Shown here: in pieces, positions 26,065-32,809 of the stretch
Layout of the letters: every line of letters starts with the position of its first letter
Numbering within the stretch: position 1 is the stretch's first letter
From: Candidatus Peregrinibacteria bacterium
GTDB taxonomy: Bacteria; Patescibacteriota; Gracilibacteria; UBA1369; PNNO01
Direction: 5' to 3'
Assembly: GCA_016928915.1 (NCBI GenBank)
Contig: JAFGJT010000012.1
Coordinates: 44,029 to 108,028, forward strand
DNA: 64,000 nucleotides
The notes under the pieces: generated by a model
What the model was told of the DNA's origin: nothing
The model's database searches: none
The model's input: only the letters and a program-made list of their open reading frames with translations
Position numbers and translations under genes: made by a program

Positions 26065-26925
26065 ATGAGACAGGCTTTAAGGTTTTATGCGCTTATACTA
26101 GCTGTGTTCTTGTTCCTTGTCATCAATGTACAAAATATACCATCAATATATCAACAAGTTATTAAAGAAACTCTTGCCGCTGATATATTGGAAGGGTATA
26201 ATCATTCTGCGGCTCTGACCGAGGAAGTGTATGCAAGTGCTTTGGATGGCTTGGATATCACGCTTCATCCGGGTACAGCATATGACAAATCAAGCCAGAG
26301 TGACGCTCGCTCTTTGAATCATTGCAAGGCGCTCGTTTTTAAGACTTTGGCCTCGGTGCCATCGTCTCACAGCGCCAATGTAAAAAACCTTACATTGTAT
26401 TTTGCGGACGGCCGAAGAGGACTCGGCGGCGGATCAACTGTGATACTTCGCTGCTCAAATATTGCTGACAATGAGCTGATATCCGTGCTGGTGCACGAAA
26501 TCGGACACACTGTTGACACCGGCAAGCATACAGGCACTTTGTCTGCAGGAAAAAGCGAATTTATGGACGGACCAAATCCGGTTTATAATGATGATATAAG
26601 CCTTAGATTCTACAGAATTTCCTGGAAGAATGAATCAACCTTAAAAAACGACGCAAAAATCCTGGATTTCGTTACCGGTTACGCAAAAACAGATCCCTTT
26701 GAAGACTTTGCGGAAACATATAACTTTTATCTTCTTCATGGCGCGCAGTTCAAAGAACTGGCAAAATATAATGTTCAGTTAAAAAGAAAATACCTTTACA
26801 TGAAATATTACATTTTTGCCGGGAAGGAATACGATAATGATCCTTATAATCAAATTCAGTATCTGACCAGATATTATGACTCCACAAAACTTTCTTATGA
26901 TGCGGATAAATTTGTAAGCGTATAA
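26065..26925 (+). CDS. Exported zinc metallopeptidase (ATLF/lethal-factor-like zincin)
   Basis: Predicted secreted or membrane-tethered metallopeptidase of 286 aa. It starts with a hydrophobic signal or anchor (FYALILAVFLFLVINVQNI). The zinc site is HEIGHTVD (H145, E146, H149), and a third ligand is likely E217 in PFEDFAETY. This HExxH then ExFAE spacing matches the catalytic domain fold of anthrax lethal factor-like (ATLF) peptidases. The segment GLDITLHPGTAYDKSSQSD before the active site is also family-like. The substrate is unknown. It follows the unknown-protein block but has its own consensus promoter. Confidence 0.75.
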   Translation: MRQALRFYALILAVFLFLVINVQNIPSIYQQVIKETLAADILEGYNHSAALTEEVYASALDGLDITLHPGTAYDKSSQSDARSLNHCKALVFKTLASVPSSHSANVKNLTLYFADGRRGLGGGSTVILRCSNIADNELISVLVHEIGHTVDTGKHTGTLSAGKSEFMDGPNPVYNDDISLRFYRISWKNESTLKNDAKILDFVTGYAKTDPFEDFAETYNFYLLHGAQFKELAKYNVQLKRKYLYMKYYIFAGKEYDNDPYNQIQYLTRYYDSTKLSYDADKFVSV

Positions 26926-26945
26926 GCAATGCGGAATTAATTATG

Positions 26946-27036
26946 TTTAGTACTTTAGGATATCGAGGCTTTTCTAGGGCGTTGGTACTCCTAAAACTAA
27001 GAGAGGCTCTCCCTCAAGCAGGGGGGGCCTTTTTTT
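26946..27036 (+). ncRNA. Candidate structured RNA ending in an intrinsic terminator
   Basis: 26946-26960 (TTTAGTACTTTAGGA) pairs with 26989-27001 (TCCTAAAACTAAG), closing a loop of 28 nt. A second hairpin at 27005-27029, followed by T7, is a strong terminator. The pair could be a small RNA of about 90 nt or just a stable 3' end of the zincin mRNA. No Rfam-like family is recognised by eye. Confidence 0.4.
27005..27036 (+). terminator. Intrinsic terminator
   Basis: GGCTCTCCCT (27005-27014) pairs with AGGGGGGGCC (27020-27029) with two G-U pairs, loop CAAGC, followed by seven T. It ends transcription from the zincin gene or from the candidate RNA before tRNA-His. Confidence 0.85.
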
Positions 27037-27130
27037 ATGTAAGGTGGAGATCGTCGGATGATTTGCTTGCCTTAAATTCAGGTAAAATATAAAATATTTT
27101 GTGCGTGCGAATCGCACTTTTTATCACCAT

Positions 27131-27208
27131 GGTGAGTGTGGCTCAGTTGGTTAGAGCATCGGGTTGTGGTCCCGAGGGTCATGGGTTCGAATCCCATCAC
27201 TCACCCCA
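27131..27208 (+). tRNA. tRNA-His (GTG)
   Basis: A complete cloverleaf. The acceptor stem GTGAGTG/CACTCAC is preceded by the extra 5' G (G-1) opposite C73 that is diagnostic of tRNA-His. D arm GCTC...GAGC, anticodon stem TCGGG/CCCGA with loop TTGTGGT (anticodon GTG), and T arm ATGGG-TTCGAAT-CCCAT. The 3' CCA is encoded (27206-27208). Confidence 0.97.
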
Positions 27209-27226
27209 TAATTTAATTATAAATAT

Positions 27227-27862
27227 ATGAAAAAATCAGCATCAATCGCATTATTAAGCGCTTTGTTTATTATTGCATTTGCCGGATGCCAGCCGGAAAC
27301 ACAAAAAAACGTAGAAGAAACTGCAGAGGATGAAAACAAACCGGCGGAAACCCAAAAAACCGATTCTCTAACTCTTGAGCAAGCCGCAACAACTGCAATA
27401 ACGGCTCTAAAAAACGAAGATATGATTTTGCTTTCCTCCCTGGCGAGCGAAAAAGGCGTTCGTTTTTCTCCATATGCCTATATTAATATAGATACGGACG
27501 TTGTTCTTGAACCCGAGGTTCTAAAGAATGTTCAGGCTTTAAGCAGTACATTTGTTTGGGGTTCGTATGACGGATCGGGCGAGCCGATTGACCTGCCTTT
27601 CGGGTGGTATTATGAGAAATTTGTTTACAGTAAGGACTTTTTAAACGCACCGGAGATTAAATATAATGAAATTATCGGGCGGGGAAATTCTATAAATAAT
27701 CTTAAAGAAGTTTATTTGAACGCGGAATTCTCAGAATATCATTTTCCCGGATTTGACCCGCAGTATGAGGGTATGGACTGGGAGAGTTTAAGGCTTGTTT
27801 TTGAGAAGGAAAACAATGAATATCGTCTTGTGGGCATTATTCACGACGGCTGGACGATTTAA
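27227..27862 (+). CDS. Lipoprotein of unknown function (211 aa)
   Basis: Signal peptide MKKSASIALLSALFIIAFAGC with lipobox FAGC, then a Glu/Lys/Thr-rich linker (to about residue 45), then a folded domain containing EQAATTAITALKNEDMILLS, FSPYAYINIDTDV, FVWGSYDGSGEPIDL and WESLRLVFEKENNEYRLVGI. Similar lipoproteins with an N-terminal helix pair followed by YVWGxYDGSG-type text exist in other bacteria, without an assigned function as far as I know. It sits between two tRNA genes and has no Shine-Dalgarno. Confidence 0.7.
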   Translation: MKKSASIALLSALFIIAFAGCQPETQKNVEETAEDENKPAETQKTDSLTLEQAATTAITALKNEDMILLSSLASEKGVRFSPYAYINIDTDVVLEPEVLKNVQALSSTFVWGSYDGSGEPIDLPFGWYYEKFVYSKDFLNAPEIKYNEIIGRGNSINNLKEVYLNAEFSEYHFPGFDPQYEGMDWESLRLVFEKENNEYRLVGIIHDGWTI

Positions 27863-27880
27863 AACGATTGAGACAAATTT

Positions 27881-27957
27881 CGGGGTATAGCGCAGTTGGC
27901 TAGCGCGCAGCGTTCGGGACGCTGAGGTCCCCGGTTCAAATCCGGGTACCCCGACCA
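27881..27957 (+). tRNA. tRNA-Pro (CGG)
   Basis: Cloverleaf with acceptor CGGGGTA/TACCCCG, anticodon stem CAGCG/CGCTG with loop TTCGGGA (anticodon CGG, Pro), and T arm CCCGG-TTCAAAT-CCGGG. CCA is encoded (27955-27957). A GC hairpin CCCCGC-TCTG-GCGGGG follows directly, without a T run. Confidence 0.96.
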
Positions 27958-28054
27958 TATACCCCGCTCTGGCGGGGTACTTGAGCGGCCAACATGGGCA
28001 GCGGTTTTGCATTTTATCAATTTGGCTTTATTTAAATAAATAGGGCTATTTTTC

Positions 28055-28095
28055 TTGCACTTTTACTAAAAATATAATATACTATACTTAGTAAA
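28055..28095 (+). promoter_or_regulatory. Promoter embedded in an inverted repeat
   Basis: TTGCAC (28055-28060), a 17-bp spacer and TATACT (28078-28083). The arms TTTACTAA (28062-28069) and TTAGTAAA (28088-28095) form an inverted repeat that surrounds the -10 box, a layout typical of a repressor operator. It would drive the 55-aa and 296-aa genes. Confidence 0.55.
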
Positions 28096-28118
28096 GTATA
28101 AATTTAATACCAATAAAA

Positions 28119-28286
28119 ATGACAAATAAAAAAGAAGAAGTTTTACAGAAAATTCAAATTTTAAAGCATTACAAAAAGCTTGAGGATGAACTTGCAAAAC
28201 AGACTGAAAGAATGGAAGAAATTGAAGCGGGTTTTGATGACGAAAATCAGGCTATTTTAATCAAACAAAATCTATTAAACAAATAA
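28119..28286 (+). CDS. Short coiled-coil protein (55 aa)
   Basis: A small gene read directly from the DNA: ATG at 28119, TAA at 28284-28286. The product begins MTNKKEEVLQKIQILKHYKK and continues as one Lys/Glu-rich amphipathic helix with an acidic turn near residue 43. It is 3 bp from the next start and behind a good promoter, so it is very likely real. Its position before a protein with a membrane hairpin mirrors the 64-aa gene at 22731. Function unknown. Confidence 0.6.
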   Translation: MTNKKEEVLQKIQILKHYKKLEDELAKQTERMEEIEAGFDDENQAILIKQNLLNK

Positions 28287-28289
28287 AAA

Positions 28290-29180
28290 ATGCAAACACA
28301 AAATTCATCACATACACCGGAAGAAGCACTTCAACCTGAATTAATAACTTCGGGTAAAAAAATTACAGGGAAAAGAGAACAGGCTGTGGATGCTTTAAGA
28401 AAGGGCAGGTTCAATGAAGTAACAGATGCCGTAAACACGAATCAACTTGCCGTGCCGGATGCAAATGCAGCTGTTTCAGAAATTGCACATGAAAAATACG
28501 GCATGCCAAAAAACGGAAATTATAAGCCCGCAGCACTGGAAAAAGCTTGTACAACACATTTGGAAACAGGATTAGACAAATACAACTCGGAATACAATCC
28601 TTTTACAGGCTGTAAAGAAATGCTGGACGATATTTCCGATGCTATAGATGAAGCGCTGAAACTGGCTGAACAACACAGAATGACAAAACTTAAAACTTCT
28701 TTTAGTATACCATTTTATACACCCATACAAGCCATTTTACAGGGGAAAAAACTTGAGAAAAAACTTAAAAAAATTGAAAAACTTTATACAAAACTGCCGG
28801 ATAATATTCGTGACAGAAGATTAGCGAAATTTCTGCAAAATGACAGGGTTTCACCACACAGAGGCCAAAAAGCCGCTTTGACAGCGGATGTTACAGGCAT
28901 TACCACAGTCGGACTTGCGGGAGGCGCACTTCTTGCAAGCGGAGGGGCAGCCGTAGTACCTCTTGCTATAGGAGGGATTGTCTCAGGAGCAGTATCTATT
29001 GTTAGCGGAATGGTTGCATGGCATAGAAATTTAACCGGTGTCGCGGATACCGATACAGCTATTAGAAAACTTAGTGAAATGAGCGCTCAGGTTAACGGTT
29101 ACAGAAATCAACTGTCTCCATACGCCAGACCGGGGTCTATGCCTGCGATTTCAACTTCAACCCATTTGGCAGGCCTTTAG
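28290..29180 (+). CDS. Protein with glycine-rich membrane hairpin (296 aa)
   Basis: Unrecognised. Residues 1-190 are soluble and mostly helical. Residues from about 195 to 250 are a Gly/Ala/Val-rich hydrophobic stretch (VGLAGGALLASGGAAVVPLA and on, through GGIVSGAVSIVSGMVAW) that can make two close-packed membrane helices, reminiscent of glycine-zipper proteins. A short Ser/Pro-rich tail follows. No signal peptide. It is the second gene behind the operator-like promoter at 28055-28095 and overlaps the convergent 225-aa gene by 4 bp. Confidence 0.7.
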   Translation: MQTQNSSHTPEEALQPELITSGKKITGKREQAVDALRKGRFNEVTDAVNTNQLAVPDANAAVSEIAHEKYGMPKNGNYKPAALEKACTTHLETGLDKYNSEYNPFTGCKEMLDDISDAIDEALKLAEQHRMTKLKTSFSIPFYTPIQAILQGKKLEKKLKKIEKLYTKLPDNIRDRRLAKFLQNDRVSPHRGQKAALTADVTGITTVGLAGGALLASGGAAVVPLAIGGIVSGAVSIVSGMVAWHRNLTGVADTDTAIRKLSEMSAQVNGYRNQLSPYARPGSMPAISTSTHLAGL

Positions 29181-29854
29181 TTAAGACTTGATTTTTGAAC
29201 AGCTTTTTCAATGATCCCGATTATAAAGAATTTGCTGAATTCTTTTAATTTTTCGTAGTCTGCAGGATGGCTGTTTTTGTCTAAATAATCACGCAAAATG
29301 AAGGCAGGAAGCTGAACAAGCGGTAAAATGATATTATTGTCACTGTCCAGTGATGTACGGATTAATCTGTGGGGGTCCTCAAAAGCCTGGTTATAAATAT
29401 ATTTCATCCATTCATCTATTTCAATTTTAAGCTTTAAAGGCAGGGATTTGTCCCGATCCAAGACTGAAAGTGACTGGTTTTGTATTTTTTCTGTAGATTC
29501 CTTGTTGTCAGTGTCCCCTTTTTTGCCTTCAGACAAGAGTTTTTCATCACTTATATCCTTTTTCACATCTTCATTGCCCAAAGTTACTATGCTTAAAATA
29601 AACAGCGGGGGCACGTTTTGTTCCAATAAACGCGCAATTAACAGCATTATATCCCTTTTTGTGCCTGTTTTTACGAACTTTAAAAGGATCCGGATGAGTT
29701 TTTCTTCCTTTTTACGCTGTTTCTGCTCCCCCGCCTGCAAGGCTTTTATTTGAGCTGCGGCAGCTTTTACGCGTTCCTTAAATTTTTCAAACGCAGCGGG
29801 GTCTACTTTGTCCGCGTTCGCGTCAAGCCCGCCAAAAAATTCTACGTCAGCCAT
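29177..29854 (-). CDS. Soluble helical protein of unknown function (225 aa)
   Basis: Unrecognised. The N-terminus (MADVEFFGGLDANADKVDPA) leads into a charged helix (about residues 19-60), then a helical repeat-like hydrophobic region (IRILLKFVKTGTKRDIMLLI), an acidic linker (about 100-130) and a C-terminal helical domain that contains the phrase DEWMKYIYNQAFEDPHRL. No membrane segment or signal. It is the last gene of a - strand run rpmA, 85-aa holin-like gene, this gene, with 12-bp spacing. Confidence 0.65.
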   Translation of the reverse strand: MADVEFFGGLDANADKVDPAAFEKFKERVKAAAAQIKALQAGEQKQRKKEEKLIRILLKFVKTGTKRDIMLLIARLLEQNVPPLFILSIVTLGNEDVKKDISDEKLLSEGKKGDTDNKESTEKIQNQSLSVLDRDKSLPLKLKIEIDEWMKYIYNQAFEDPHRLIRTSLDSDNNIILPLVQLPAFILRDYLDKNSHPADYEKLKEFSKFFIIGIIEKAVQKSSLN

Positions 29855-29866
29855 TTTTTTTATAGA

Positions 29867-30124
29867 TTAATCAACACTTCCCGGAGCAAAAACATTGTAA
29901 ATCCATGCAAAAATTATACCGCTTAAAAACCCGTCTATAAAGCCCCAGATCAAACCGGCAACCGCCCCGTATAAACTTACGGTGTAATACGGATAAATAC
30001 CCACAAAAAGTTCCATAAATTGCTGCAAATAACCCGTATAAACAGCCAGCAAAGTGCCGCCCCCAAGGCAGATTCCGAATAAAATTCCTATAGTTAAACC
30101 CAGAGCTTTTGGTGAAAGTTTCAT
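29867..30124 (-). CDS. Small membrane protein, holin-like family
   Basis: An 85-aa protein with two membrane helices (about 8-29 and 49-75). The text YPYYTVSLYGAVAGLIWGFI, then DGFLSGIIFAWIYNVF, is typical of a widespread small family usually labelled bacteriophage holin-like in annotations. The label is by similarity only; there is no phage context here. It lies between rpmA (10 bp upstream) and the 225-aa gene. Confidence 0.6.
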   Translation of the reverse strand: MKLSPKALGLTIGILFGICLGGGTLLAVYTGYLQQFMELFVGIYPYYTVSLYGAVAGLIWGFIDGFLSGIIFAWIYNVFAPGSVD

Positions 30125-30134
30125 ATGTTTTAGT

Positions 30135-30407
30135 TTAAATTACATTAACTAAGATATTTTTAAATCTTCGACCGTCAAATTTAATAACATTTTTTTCGGT
30201 AAATTCAACTTTTCCCGCTTTTAAAGCGAAAATTGTATGGTCTTTACCAAGTGAAACGTTTTTTCCCGGGATCATTTTTGTACCTCTCTGTCTTACTATA
30301 ATTGATCCGGCATTTACAGTCTGGCTGCCGAATACTTTTACGCCGAGTCTCTGGGAGTTTGAGTCTCTGCCGTTTCTTGTGGAGCCTCCAGCCTTCTTAT
30401 GTGCCAT
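30135..30407 (-). CDS. rpmA: 50S ribosomal protein L27
   Basis: L27 reaches the peptidyl-transferase centre with its N-terminus. The 90-aa protein begins [20 protein letters not shown], the conserved start with no cleaved leader, and carries [20 protein letters not shown] and [13 protein letters not shown]. The usual partner gene rplU is not upstream in this window. No Shine-Dalgarno. Confidence 0.97.
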   Translation of the reverse strand: MAHKKAGGSTRNGRDSNSQRLGVKVFGSQTVNAGSIIVRQRGTKMIPGKNVSLGKDHTIFALKAGKVEFTEKNVIKFDGRRFKNILVNVI

Positions 30408-30563
30408 ATAATAATTGATTAATAATTAAATTTAGCAGAGCGATTTTAATAGAATATAAGGATGTTTGCAAGCTTTTTTACCTGCAGAATAGTTATAAAG
30501 CCTTTATAAAATGCTGATTTTTTAGTATAATAATTAGATTAAAGCTTTTAAACAAAACAAAAA

Positions 30564-32054
30564 TTGAGGATTTTAAAGGGTTTAACAAGATTTTTCTGTT
30601 TTATAGCGGTTTTTGCGCTTGTAGTTCAGGTTTCTCAAAATTACAACGTTTTTGCCGATGATGCGCCTATAATTGAGGCAACCAATGAATCCCAGGAGTC
30701 GGAAAAAGTTCCCGTAATAAGCGAACAGGAGCGAAAAAACCAGCTTCTTCTAATCCAAATAAGAAAGAACCTGCAAAATGCCAGAAACGAATACTTTCAG
30801 ATATCCTCAAGCATAGATGCGGCAAAACAAAAACTGCTTCAGGTTACCGAAACAATAACTTCATTAAAAAACCAGATCAAAAATTTAGAATATCTAATAA
30901 ATAATACCCAAGAAAAAATACGTAACGTTGAAAAACAGATTGCCCAAAAAGAAAACCAGATTCAGGTTTTAAAACAGGATATTGATATAAAAAGGATAGA
31001 ACTTGAAAATCAAAAACTGCTCTTAAAAGAATATTTAAAGCTTTTATATGTTCAGGAAAACAGTTTTTATGATGCCGGCGGCGAAGCCAATATAAGTGTA
31101 ACAAAACTTCTGCTCGCCGACGCATCGGTGGGGAACACTCTTCAGGGAATACAGTATTACACAATTCTTGAACAAACCGGCCAGAATATCTTTAATAATA
31201 TTGAAGAAACAAAACTGGCTTTTGAAAGAAACAACCGGCTGCTTAATCTTACGCAGGTCAAACTGGACCGCTTAAAAACCCAGCTTACAGAAGAGAAACG
31301 AACAATTCAGCTTCAAAGAAACGCCAAAGAAAAACTTCTGGCGCAGACAAAGGGCGAAGAAGAGATTTACCGTGAATTAATTGCACAATCAAAACAGGAG
31401 CAGCTTGCACTTATCGCTGAAATAAACGCGTTAAAAAACAATCTTGGATTTATACAGCAAAAAATCACCGAGGACGGCGAGAATTTTAATCCTGATAATT
31501 ATACAAATTTAATTAATCCGAATGTACGGGCTGTTTATGACTTTGAAATGAACGACAGTATTTCGGGCGATGCTATTATGGCATGGCCCGTAAAGCCGGT
31601 TAACGGAATAAGCGCATACTTTCACGATTCTTCGTATCTTGCCACGTTCGGCATACCTCATAATGCAATTGATATTCCGGTTATGCAGGGAAGCCCGGTA
31701 CACGCCCCTCTTGCGGGTGTGGTTTATAAAGTTAAAGATAACGGCGACAATTCATACAGCTATATTATTCTTGCGCATAAAGGTGGTTTATTAACCGTTT
31801 ACGGCCACATGTCGGAAGTACTTGTTAAAGAAAGGGATTTACTGCTTCCGGGAGAAATAATCGGGCTTTCAGGCGGAATTCCGGGAACAAAAGGTGCCGG
31901 ATATCTTACAACCGGGGCTCATCTGCACTTTGAAGTCATTAAAAACGGCGTGCATATTGACCCTCTGTTTGTACTGCCCCTTGCTGAACTTTCCGAGGAT
32001 TATTTGCCTTCATATTTAAAAGAATTTGTTGAAAATTCAGATGAGCCGCTGTAA
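30564..32054 (+). CDS. Murein hydrolase activator / M23 peptidase with coiled coil
   Basis: Exported 496-aa protein starting at TTG 30564, behind a consensus TATAAT at 30526-30531 (-35 poor). A signal peptide (residues about 1-30) is followed by an EnvC-like coiled coil (about 60-310, e.g. LKNQIKNLEYLINNTQEKIR) and a C-terminal LytM/M23 domain with HNAIDIPV (HxxxD, first zinc ligands), YGHMSE and HLHFEV (HxH). All metal residues are present, so it may itself cut peptidoglycan cross-links rather than only activate amidases. It lies 9 bp before nth. Confidence 0.88.
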   Translation: MRILKGLTRFFCFIAVFALVVQVSQNYNVFADDAPIIEATNESQESEKVPVISEQERKNQLLLIQIRKNLQNARNEYFQISSSIDAAKQKLLQVTETITSLKNQIKNLEYLINNTQEKIRNVEKQIAQKENQIQVLKQDIDIKRIELENQKLLLKEYLKLLYVQENSFYDAGGEANISVTKLLLADASVGNTLQGIQYYTILEQTGQNIFNNIEETKLAFERNNRLLNLTQVKLDRLKTQLTEEKRTIQLQRNAKEKLLAQTKGEEEIYRELIAQSKQEQLALIAEINALKNNLGFIQQKITEDGENFNPDNYTNLINPNVRAVYDFEMNDSISGDAIMAWPVKPVNGISAYFHDSSYLATFGIPHNAIDIPVMQGSPVHAPLAGVVYKVKDNGDNSYSYIILAHKGGLLTVYGHMSEVLVKERDLLLPGEIIGLSGGIPGTKGAGYLTTGAHLHFEVIKNGVHIDPLFVLPLAELSEDYLPSYLKEFVENSDEPL

Positions 32055-32063
32055 AGTTAACTT

Positions 32064-32717
32064 ATGAACGAAACCTTTACAGAAAAACAAAAACGGGCGG
32101 TTGAAATTTTTAAACGGCTTGGTGAAATGTATCCTGACTCAAAGTGCGCACTCATCCATAAAAGCGCATGGGAACTTCTTGTTGCAACAATCCTTTCGGC
32201 ACAGTGCACCGATAAAAGAGTAAATATTGTAACTCCCCTTTTATTTAGAAAATTTAAAACCATTAATGATTTTGCCGAAGCCGATATTAAAGAACTGGAA
32301 AACTATATACGCAGTACCGGCTTCTTTAGAAACAAAGCAAAAAACATCCAGGGAGCCGCTCAAAAATTAATTAAAGATTATAAAGGAATTGTGCCGGATT
32401 CAATGGAAAAACTTATAACCCTGCCCGGCATAGCACGAAAATCCGCCAATGTTCTTTTGTACGTATGGTTCAATAAAAACGAGGGAGTAGTGGTTGATAC
32501 TCATGTTAAAAGAATAACAGGCAGACTGGGACTTACGGACAAAAAAACTCCCGAAAAAATCGAAAAAGACCTTATTAAACTTTTTCCCCGAAACGACTGG
32601 GGCTTACTTGCATATTATCTTGTGGATCATGGACGGGCTTTATGCAAGGCTCCTACGCCCAAATGCGCTGAATGTCGATTAAATAATATTTGTCCTTCGG
32701 CAAAAATTTATTTGTAA
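32064..32717 (+). CDS. nth: Endonuclease III
   Basis: DNA glycosylase/AP lyase that removes oxidised pyrimidines. The 217-aa protein has LVATILSAQCTDKRV, the helix-hairpin-helix LPGIARKSANVLL with the catalytic Lys, VVDTHVKRITGRLGL with the catalytic Asp, and the C-terminal [4Fe-4S] motif CKAPTPKCAECRLNNIC (Cx6Cx2Cx5C). It is coupled to the M23 peptidase gene by a 9-bp gap. Confidence 0.95.
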   Translation: MNETFTEKQKRAVEIFKRLGEMYPDSKCALIHKSAWELLVATILSAQCTDKRVNIVTPLLFRKFKTINDFAEADIKELENYIRSTGFFRNKAKNIQGAAQKLIKDYKGIVPDSMEKLITLPGIARKSANVLLYVWFNKNEGVVVDTHVKRITGRLGLTDKKTPEKIEKDLIKLFPRNDWGLLAYYLVDHGRALCKAPTPKCAECRLNNICPSAKIYL

Positions 32718-32773
32718 GGCAATTTTTAGTTTTTTCTTATAAATAAAGGCTTTTTATTATTTTAAATTTAGCC

Positions 32774-32801
32774 TTGCATAATTCTATAATTATTGTATTA
32801 T
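32774..32801 (+). promoter_or_regulatory. Promoter predicted to give a near-leaderless mRNA
   Basis: TTGCAT (32774-32779), a 16-bp spacer and TATTAT (32796-32801). Transcription would start within about 2 nt of ATG 32810, so the mRNA would have almost no leader. Confidence 0.4.
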
Positions 32802-32809
32802 ATTGACTT

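Noticed and set aside
27788..28012. Open frame on the - strand with GVPGFEPGTSASRTLRASQL
   Set aside because: This is the well-known false protein made by reading a tRNA gene backwards; it lies over tRNA-Pro (27881-27957).
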